From positions 1 to 54,162 of the forward strand of contig UQRU01000005.1 of the NCBI GenBank assembly GCA_900543475.1: a DNA stretch of 54,162 bases, written 5' to 3'. Position numbers and translations under genes: made by a program. Source of the stretch: an uncultured Eubacteriales bacterium (GTDB taxonomy: Bacteria; Bacillota; Clostridia; Christensenellales; CAG-138). How positions within the stretch are numbered: the stretch's first letter is position 1; every line of letters begins with the position of its first letter. This document shows, piece after piece, positions 48,777 through 54,162 of this stretch. The notes under the pieces were generated by a model, which was not told the origin of the DNA, searched no databases, and was given only the letters and a program-made list of their open reading frames with translations.

Positions 48777-50078
48777 ATGGAAGCGACAAAAACATCTTCA
48801 AAACGGATCGTGGCGATCCTATTGCTGGCGCTGGGGTTGATCGCCCTAGTGCTGGGGGTTCTGGGGCTGCTGGGGGGCGGCGCCATGCAGCCCTATGACG
48901 CCCGAAATAGCGTGGTGCTGGTTGCGGCCACGGTGGCGGACGATCAGGGGAACACCTCCATGGGCTGGGGCACCGGCTGGGCCATAGGTAAGCCGGGCAA
49001 ACCGGTGGAATACATTGTGACCAACGGTCATGTGGTGGAGCAGGCGTATACCTATCCCCAGCTTTATACCAATGTCCAGGGGCAGCTCCAGGTGGTATTC
49101 AACGCGGCGGAGAACGATTTCGTCATACCGGAGGTGGTATATTATTCCGCCCCCCAGGAAAAGGATATCGCCATCTTGCGGCTGCCCACCCCCACGGAAA
49201 AGCGTATCCCCTTGCAGCTGCGCCCTTCCGAAACCGTGGACATCGGCGAGGCGGCTTGGGCCCTGGGCTATCCGGGGATATCCTCCATGTATCAGCAGTA
49301 TAGCACCTTCAGCCCGGACGACATCACCCTGACCCAGGGCATTATCAGCAAGCGCAACAAGCCCACCGGCAGCAGCTATGAAGCCTTCCAGATGGACGTA
49401 TACATCAACAGCGGCAATTCCGGCGGCCCGCTGGTGGATAAAAACGGCTTCCTGCTGGGCATCAACTCCGCCGGCATCCAGAGCGCCGAAGGTACCTCCG
49501 AAGGGGTGAACTACGCCATCATCGCCAATGAGCTCATCCGCATACTGGATAACGAGCGGCTGGAATACGCTGTCGCCAATACGGGCCTTGCCTGGGCCCC
49601 CCGGTGGATGGGGTATGTGTTCCTGCCCTTGGGGGCGCTGGCCCTGGCGGCCGGCGCATTCCTGCTCCTGGGTGGAAAGACCCGCGCCTTTGCCCCAGCG
49701 AACGCGGGGGGCGGCCAAAGCCATAAACCCGCCAAAGGCCAGGGCCCCATGGGCAGACGGGCGGTACTTCGGGGCGTCACCGGCAAGTATGCAGGCCAGA
49801 GCTTCGATCTGACAGGAGGGAAGGTGGTCATCGGCCGCGATCCTACAAGCTGCAACATCGTATTCGAAAAGAATACGCCGGGCATAAGCGGGCGGCATTG
49901 TCAGGTGGCCTACGATCCCAATGGGGAATGTTTCCTCATTACGGACCTTGACTCCTCCTATGGCACCTATCTTGGCAACGGCAAAAAGCTCACGGCCAAT
50001 GTGACGGAAAAGCTGTTCCCAGGGGATACCTTCTACCTGTGCGACAATGCCAACCGGTTCGTGGTGGCCAAGGAGTGA
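48777..50078 (+). CDS. Trypsin-like serine protease with TM and cytoplasmic FHA domain
   Basis: A 433-aa protein: TM1 (about 10-35), an outside trypsin-like domain (36-270), TM2 (about 280-300) and a C-terminal FHA domain (about 325-430). The catalytic triad is visible: His in TNGHVVE, Asp in EKDIAILRL, Ser in NSGNSGGPLVD. The FHA part has VVIGRDPTSCN and SGRHCQV. Intracellular phosphothreonine binding could gate an extracellular protease. I do not know a named family with this exact order. Confidence 0.85.
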   Translation: MEATKTSSKRIVAILLLALGLIALVLGVLGLLGGGAMQPYDARNSVVLVAATVADDQGNTSMGWGTGWAIGKPGKPVEYIVTNGHVVEQAYTYPQLYTNVQGQLQVVFNAAENDFVIPEVVYYSAPQEKDIAILRLPTPTEKRIPLQLRPSETVDIGEAAWALGYPGISSMYQQYSTFSPDDITLTQGIISKRNKPTGSSYEAFQMDVYINSGNSGGPLVDKNGFLLGINSAGIQSAEGTSEGVNYAIIANELIRILDNERLEYAVANTGLAWAPRWMGYVFLPLGALALAAGAFLLLGGKTRAFAPANAGGGQSHKPAKGQGPMGRRAVLRGVTGKYAGQSFDLTGGKVVIGRDPTSCNIVFEKNTPGISGRHCQVAYDPNGECFLITDLDSSYGTYLGNGKKLTANVTEKLFPGDTFYLCDNANRFVVAKE

Positions 50079-50083
50079 TCTCC

Positions 50084-50407
50084 ATGGAGGGATATTGTCT
50101 GAAGAATGGGACGCTCCAGCCGGCTTTGGATAGGGCCGAAGGGATCGTCCCGGCGGCCATATACCATCTATCCCCAGACGGAAGTTGGCGCAGGATGCCG
50201 GATATCCCACCGCTCCAAAAGGGGGAAGGTCTGCTGGTGTATGCAGGGGATTTTTGCATCGCCCCTGTGGAGATCCAGGTGGAGTTTATTAAGGCCGCCG
50301 ATGGGAAGCAATGGCTGCAAGGGCTGGTCCTGCGCCATGTGGAGCGGATGCGGCAAATCGATCCCAGCCTATATGCGCTGGCGGAAATAAAGGAGGAGGC
50401 CCAATGA
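50084..50407 (+). CDS. Small unknown protein between protease and kinase
   Basis: A 107-aa soluble protein with no motif that I recognise. The ATG at 50084 has GGAG 8 nt upstream and lies 5 bp after the protease gene. The stop overlaps the kinase ATG (ATGA). Its strands (AAIYHLSPDGSWRRMPDIPP; VEIQVEFIKAADGKQWLQGL) suggest a compact beta-rich fold. Its place in a kinase-phosphatase operon implies a partner or substrate role. Confidence 0.72.
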   Translation: MEGYCLKNGTLQPALDRAEGIVPAAIYHLSPDGSWRRMPDIPPLQKGEGLLVYAGDFCIAPVEIQVEFIKAADGKQWLQGLVLRHVERMRQIDPSLYALAEIKEEAQ

Positions 50408-52671
50408 ATCCGGACAAAATCTGTTACGGTTGCTTTCAGGAAAAGGGAGAGGGGTCCATCTGTCCCCATTGCGGGTTTGACGCCCAGGCCACGCAGCCCT
50501 ATTTGGCGCTGCCCCTGGGCACCATACTGAACGGCCGCTATATGACTGGCAAGGTGCTGGGTATGGGTGGCTTCGGCATCACCTACCTGGGCTATGACCT
50601 GACGCTACAGATCCGGGTGGCCATCAAGGAATATATGCCTTCCTCCATTGCCACCCGTCACGCGGACCGGTACGGCGTTACCCTCAGCGGCCTGTCGGAG
50701 CAGGATTACCGATATGGCATGGAGCGGTTTCTGGACGAGGCCAGGATCCTGGCGAAGCTTCAGAATACCCCAAACATCGTATCGGTACAAAATTATTTCA
50801 AGGAGAACAACACCGCCTACTTTGTCATGGAATATGTAGACGGTATGAGCCTGAAGGCCTATCTGGAAGCCCAGGGGGGCAAGATCCCCTATACCCAAGC
50901 CCTTACCATATTACAGCCCATCATGGAAGCCCTTGCCCAGGTGCACGCCATGAACCTGCTGCACCGGGACATTAGCCCGGACAATATTTTCATCACCACC
51001 CGGGGGGAGAGCCGGCTGCTGGATTTCGGCGCAGCCCGCTTTGCCCTGGGGGATGAAAAGAGCGTTTCGGTAATCCTCAAACACGGCTATGCTCCGGAGG
51101 AGCAGTATTCCACCCACGGCAACCAGGGCCCCTGGACGGACGTATACGCCATGGGCGCCACCCTATATCGCTGCATCACCGGGACGATGCCGCCGGATTC
51201 CGTGGAGCGGCTGCGGCAGGATACCTTGAAGCTGCCCAGCGAGCTGGGCGTCCATGTGCCCAAATATGTGGAGCAGGCCTTGGGAAAGGCCATGGCCGTC
51301 CACGCGGCGGACCGGTTCGCCAATATGGAAGCCTTTATACAAGCCCTTAGCGGCCGCCCCAGCGTGCAGGAACGGGTGGCGGCAGGGGTGAGCGAGCGCA
51401 CCCAAGCGGCCCGAAGCCAAACCGTATATCCGGGCGGGGGCCGGCCGGCTCCCGCTATGCCCGGCGGCATTGCCAGGCTCTGGGCGTACTTGAAATCCAA
51501 TCCTGTGGCGGCATGGATATCCGGAGGCTGTCTGGTTTTGGTAGTCGCCCTTTGCATCATCCTGCCCCTGGCCCTTTCCGGGCGGGATAAGGACTACGGG
51601 ACGGTGCGCAGCGGCGGCCTGCCCGTCGACGGGACCACCCTGCAGCAGGCGGCGGAGTCCCCCGCCGTACAGCCCACCATAGTCCCTTCGATCCCGGAGG
51701 CGGAGACTGCGGCGGCAAATTATGTCCAGCGGGACCTGGGCGCATTGAACGCCAGCCTGACCCTGCCGGATACCTATACCCCCAGCGCGGACGGCTTTAG
51801 CTTTGTGGATCAGCAGAACAACCGGGCTGTGGAATGCAGCTTTATGTGGAACATCGGGGTGCCCATCTACACCCTGGCGGACGTGGAGGCCAATCAGACC
51901 TTGCTGGTGGAGCAGATCATCCAGCAGATGGGTAATATCCAAAACTACGAGGTGCTGGGTACCACCACCACCCAGGTCAACGGACAGGACGCCTTTTTGC
52001 TGGTGTTTGAAGCCACGGACGCCAGCGGGACGGCCCTGAACGTTAGCGTGGTGGCCACCGACGGCCAGCTTGGCTATGGCTGCTATCTGCTGCTGGGCGC
52101 TTGGCGGGCGGATGACGAGGCGGGCGCCGAGGAAGTGGGTAACATCATGGATTCCTTCCGGTGCAACGGCCCTGCGGAAACCACCTATGCCATGTGGTAC
52201 GGGGAGGACAGCGGCGTCAAGGTGATCGTGGACGATGCCATCACCCAGGGCCGGGTATACGACATGTCCATGGAGCTGGATATCGGCAACGTCTACGCGC
52301 TGTATCTGTATCCCTCCGACGAAGCGGAAAAAGCGGGCTCGGGCAATCTCAGCGTGGAGGGCGCGGGCAACGTGGAGATCGGCGCGGCCGCCCATTATGG
52401 GGCGGAAACGCCGGAGGAGATGCTGGATTTCACCCTTTCGCTGGCCCAGATGCTGGATTGTGAAGCCAGCGACCGATACACCCTGGAGCTAGGCGGGCTG
52501 GAATGGCTGTGCCAGGACTACGTGGTGCAGGATTACACCTTCTCCTATGCCTCCGCCATGATAGACGAGGCGTGTTATATGGTGGGCTGTATGTATGACG
52601 ATTCCACGGAGACTGCGGTATTGGCCCTATATCAGCAGGCCCTTGCCAGCGTCCGGCCCTGGGAGGGATAG
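50404..52671 (+). CDS. Transmembrane Ser/Thr protein kinase with zinc ribbon
   Basis: A 755-aa kinase. Residues 6-25 form a zinc ribbon (CYGCFQEKGEGSICPHCG). Residues about 38-315 form an active-looking kinase domain: glycine loop LGMGGFGITYLG, Lys in VAIKEYMP, HRDISPDN loop, LLDFGAAR and the activation segment GYAPEEQY. A TM at about 371-392 is followed by an outside domain of about 360 residues with two beta-rich halves. It is the likely writer for the FHA proteins of the same operon. The longer frame from 50311 overlaps the upstream gene and lacks the zinc-ribbon start, so I reject it. Confidence 0.92.
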   Translation: MNPDKICYGCFQEKGEGSICPHCGFDAQATQPYLALPLGTILNGRYMTGKVLGMGGFGITYLGYDLTLQIRVAIKEYMPSSIATRHADRYGVTLSGLSEQDYRYGMERFLDEARILAKLQNTPNIVSVQNYFKENNTAYFVMEYVDGMSLKAYLEAQGGKIPYTQALTILQPIMEALAQVHAMNLLHRDISPDNIFITTRGESRLLDFGAARFALGDEKSVSVILKHGYAPEEQYSTHGNQGPWTDVYAMGATLYRCITGTMPPDSVERLRQDTLKLPSELGVHVPKYVEQALGKAMAVHAADRFANMEAFIQALSGRPSVQERVAAGVSERTQAARSQTVYPGGGRPAPAMPGGIARLWAYLKSNPVAAWISGGCLVLVVALCIILPLALSGRDKDYGTVRSGGLPVDGTTLQQAAESPAVQPTIVPSIPEAETAAANYVQRDLGALNASLTLPDTYTPSADGFSFVDQQNNRAVECSFMWNIGVPIYTLADVEANQTLLVEQIIQQMGNIQNYEVLGTTTTQVNGQDAFLLVFEATDASGTALNVSVVATDGQLGYGCYLLLGAWRADDEAGAEEVGNIMDSFRCNGPAETTYAMWYGEDSGVKVIVDDAITQGRVYDMSMELDIGNVYALYLYPSDEAEKAGSGNLSVEGAGNVEIGAAAHYGAETPEEMLDFTLSLAQMLDCEASDRYTLELGGLEWLCQDYVVQDYTFSYASAMIDEACYMVGCMYDDSTETAVLALYQQALASVRPWEG

Positions 52672-52754
52672 CGGGGACAGGACGGACCATCCTGGCCCGT
52701 CCGCCTGAAAGAAGCGGAAAGGGCGCCCCGTTTCCGGAAGAAAGGAGCAGCATC

Positions 52755-53075
52755 ATGCCGGGGCTTAAAATGAATCTGAACTGTCCGCGCCGCTTGGCGG
52801 TCTACGCGGTATTCGACGTATTGGACACCATGGGCGCAGAATATGCCCGGTCCATGGTGGGGGACATCCAGGCCAAGGTGAAAGTCCTGGGGAAAACCAG
52901 CGGATACGCCTTTGCGGTGACGGAGCAAAGCCCGGATACCTCCATCCTTCACGCGGCTATGCCCCGTCCGGCGCCAGGGCTTACGGAGGAGGGCAAACAG
53001 CTTGCCTTGCAATATCTGATGGACAGCATCCTGCATCATATGGATCAGGCCCTCTTCCCGGAACAGCTACCTTAA
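52755..53075 (+). CDS. Small unknown protein at the end of the kinase operon
   Basis: A 106-aa protein with AAAGGAG 7 nt before the ATG. It has strands at the N-terminus, a conserved-looking acidic middle and a C-terminal amphipathic helix (GKQLALQYLMDSILHHMDQA), a layout that faintly recalls the YbjN-like protein at 9443. I do not recognise a family. It is 83 bp after the kinase and probably the last gene of the operon. Confidence 0.65.
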   Translation: MPGLKMNLNCPRRLAVYAVFDVLDTMGAEYARSMVGDIQAKVKVLGKTSGYAFAVTEQSPDTSILHAAMPRPAPGLTEEGKQLALQYLMDSILHHMDQALFPEQLP

Positions 53076-53184
53076 GGTGGGCAAGGCAGCTGGGAAAAGC
53101 AGCCGAATACCGCCCTTGGCCCGTGGGAAAAGGTACCGCAATGTTGCGGAAATGGCGATAGCCACAGCCGCCATAATAGAATGA

Positions 53185-53231
53185 CGACAAAAAGAAAACC
53201 GCCGAAAACCCGAAAGGGAATCGGCGGTTTT
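53185..53231 (-). terminator. Terminator of the tRNA remnant
   Basis: An 11-bp perfect stem (53195-53205 with 53221-53231) starts at the last base of the tRNA-like sequence. It is followed on the minus strand by CTTTTTG. It is a typical tRNA-gene terminator and marks this side as the original chromosomal 3' flank of the tRNA. Confidence 0.8.
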
Positions 53232-53276
53232 GGCGTCCCCGGGGCGGTTCGAACGCCCGGCCTGCCGCTTAGGAGA
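53231..53276 (-). pseudogene. 3' half of a tRNA-Arg(CCT)-like gene, attachment-site scar
   Basis: On the minus strand, from an anticodon-loop-like CTCCTAA onward, the sequence is tRNA: a T arm with 5-bp stem GGGCG/CGCCC and loop TTCGAAC, acceptor 3' strand CGGGGAC, discriminator G and CCA. The expected 5' acceptor strand GTCCCCG and a proper D arm and anticodon 5' arm are missing upstream. This half-gene is what is left when an integrative element inserts into a tRNA 3' end. The Arg(CCT) identity rests on the loop sequence. Confidence 0.65.
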
Positions 53277-53554
53277 AGCACTCCTAAAGGTCAATCAGCT
53301 ACCTTCTAAGTTTAAATAATCCCCGTATTTACTGGGTTTTCACGGCATCAGGATGTTATCCTGTACCTCGGTATTTCTGCTAATTTTAAGACATTTTAGA
53401 CCTTCCAATTTGCATGTGATTAGCACGAAGTTCGAGTTTGGGAAAATGCTCAATGGTAAAAATAAACCGCTACTGTGTGAATGCATCCCTTCTGGTGTTA
53501 GGACGGCTTTCCTGTTCTGCTCTGGAAGTTCTCAAGAACAGTATGTAAATAAAA
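53277..53554. other. A+T-rich junction region without a gene
   Basis: About 280 bp between the tRNA remnant and the terminator at 53567-53593. A frame of 83 codons from 53353 on the plus strand has no ribosome site and runs through this terminator, so I do not call it. The sharp drop in G+C compared with the operon to the left marks imported DNA. Confidence 0.5.
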
Positions 53555-53593
53555 GCCTGAAAGAAAGAGGACAACCCATGTTGGATTGTCCTC
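53555..53593 (-). terminator. Minus-strand terminator in the mobile-element debris
   Basis: An 8-bp stem (53567-53574 with 53586-53593) followed on the minus strand by TCTTTCTTTCAG. It lies downstream of the parA remnant, in its reading direction. Confidence 0.65.
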
Positions 53594-53719
53594 CTAAGTC
53601 ATAAAGATAACTCTCATTCAGTTTATGTTGCTTCAGAAGTTGATTTCCCTTTTATAATCTCATACCTCCTTCCACCACAATTTTCTTGTAGCATATTCTG
53701 TATCACGCTGTAAGGCACA

Positions 53720-53869
53720 TCAAATACATAAGTTGGCCTGTGCATCCGCATCAATCAACAGGACTTTCTTTCCTTGCTTTGCCAGACTGACACCCAGATT
53801 GACTGCTGTGGTTGTTTTGCCCACACCGCCTTTTTGATTGGTCAGAGCAATCGCTTTGCAATTTGACAT
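53720..53869 (-). pseudogene. parA: Truncated ParA-type partition ATPase
   Basis: Forty-nine codons encode the start of a ParA/Soj protein: [18 protein letters not shown] is the deviant Walker A motif and [11 protein letters not shown] follows. A stop then appears where about 200 more residues are expected. AAAGGAGG lies 9 nt before the ATG, so it was a real gene. Directly after the stop a coding-like piece in another frame ([20 protein letters not shown]) continues to about 53617, so a deletion or frameshift joined two sequences. Such parA genes are typical of clostridial integrative elements and plasmids. Confidence 0.85.
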
Positions 53870-53938
53870 AGGTGCGTCCTCCTTTCTTTTAGATTTAGCC
53901 GCTTTGTCAGGGCGGCTATGTAAAGTTCCCCAGAACGC

Positions 53939-53972
53939 AAAAAAGCCGACTGGTTTTTATACCAATCGGCTA
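53939..53972 (-). terminator. Minus-strand terminator of the truncated gene at the right end
   Basis: An 11-position stem with one mismatch (53945-53955 with 53962-53972) followed on the minus strand by six T residues (53939-53944). It lies about 50 bp after the stop of the gene fragment at 54019-54087. Confidence 0.82.
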
Positions 53973-54018
53973 TGTAAACAATATTTAATTTTTAAGGTTT
54001 AACTTATATTTGCAAGGC

Positions 54019-54087
54019 TCAAAACCAATTCACTTTCTCATCTCTAAATTGGGGAATATCGCTTTCTTCGTATGGATTATAGTTATT
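54019..54087 (-). pseudogene. 3' fragment of an unknown gene cut by the terminal repeat
   Basis: Twenty-two codons ending at TGA (54019-54021) encode a coding-like tail (NNYNPYEESDIPQFRDEKVN). It is open only up to the edge of the repeat at 54086, where a stop appears in frame. The proper terminator downstream shows a real gene once ended here. The family is not recognisable from so little sequence. Confidence 0.5.
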
Positions 54088-54161
54088 TCAGGCTGTCGAA
54101 AAAGTGGCTTGCGCCACTTTTTCGAGGTTTTCATAGCTCCCTTGCGCCTACGGCGCGGCCA
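54086..54161. repeat. Right copy of the 76-bp terminal inverted repeat
   Basis: Exact reverse complement of 1-76, with the 13-bp hairpin at 54096-54108 and 54113-54125. Identity stops abruptly at 54085, which differs from position 77 on the left, so the unit boundary is visible on this side. Confidence 0.85.
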
Positions 54162-54162
54162 G

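Noticed and set aside
53231..53305. Complete tRNA gene
   Set aside because: Only the 3' half pairs properly; the acceptor 5' strand and a standard D arm and anticodon stem cannot be found.
53353..53604. 83-codon plus-strand frame in the mobile-element debris
   Set aside because: No ribosome site, and it runs through a terminator hairpin belonging to the other strand.

Overview
The window is a G+C-rich piece of a Clostridia genome, probably a gut anaerobe of the Oscillospirales type. This is inferred from a class III (strictly anaerobic) ribonucleotide reductase with its activase, a group-B-type [FeFe] hydrogenase, LytTR regulators, Gram-positive Shine-Dalgarno spacing and codon use. Species cannot be read from it. 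Both ends of the window are the same 76-bp palindrome-containing element in opposite orientation (1-76 and 54086-54161), so the sequence probably stops where a dispersed repeat broke an assembly.

Left flank (96-5592): nrdDG under a textbook promoter with two NrdR boxes, a monomeric [FeFe] hydrogenase, and sfsA. From 5789 to 7809 come three response-regulator genes (two LytTR proteins, then a receiver-only protein that seems to lack its phospho-acceptor) with no histidine kinase nearby. The third opens the main operon.

Core (7438-39012, all on the plus strand, very short gaps or overlaps): a complete contractile injection system (CIS) of the extracellular-CIS/phage-tail-like lineage. It has a sheath, three tube paralogues, a P2 gpE-like assembly chaperone, a long Ala/Gln/Pro-rich protein at the tape-measure position, a LysM tube-baseplate adaptor, gpD and gpV halves of the spike, gp25, two large baseplate J-type proteins, gpI, a conserved tail-associated protein, a DUF4255 terminator cap, a DUF4280 PAAR-like tip, the AAA+ ATPase and a DUF4157 cargo-type protein. 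Between baseplate and cap sits an unusual block: a pseudokinase-like protein, a multi-pass HAMP protein with a degenerate nucleotide-cyclase domain, a C-tail-anchored protein and a membrane-anchored MORN-repeat protein. This suggests a membrane-associated and signal-gated CIS. The chaperone gene ends in a classic -1 frameshift signal (slippery T TTT TTA, 6-nt spacer, 14-bp hairpin) that would fuse it to a DUF6760-like domain, as in the E/E' pair of phage P2.

Right of the CIS (39209-47058): a propeller-sensor-MFS fusion, a GNAT acetyltransferase, a SpoIIE-like protein with substituted metal ligands, a gene-poor decayed stretch, and a LuxR regulator fused to a transporter-like membrane domain. 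From 47310 to 53075 an operon encodes an FHA protein, a PP2C phosphatase, a trypsin-like protease with an FHA tail, two small unknown proteins and a transmembrane Ser/Thr kinase. This parts list recalls the PpkA/PppA/Fha threonine-phosphorylation switch of type VI secretion. I infer that it controls the neighbouring CIS.

The last kilobase (53195-54162) is A+T-rich mobile-element debris: the 3' half of a tRNA-Arg(CCT)-like gene with its terminator (an attachment-site scar), a truncated parA, a 3' gene fragment and then the terminal repeat.
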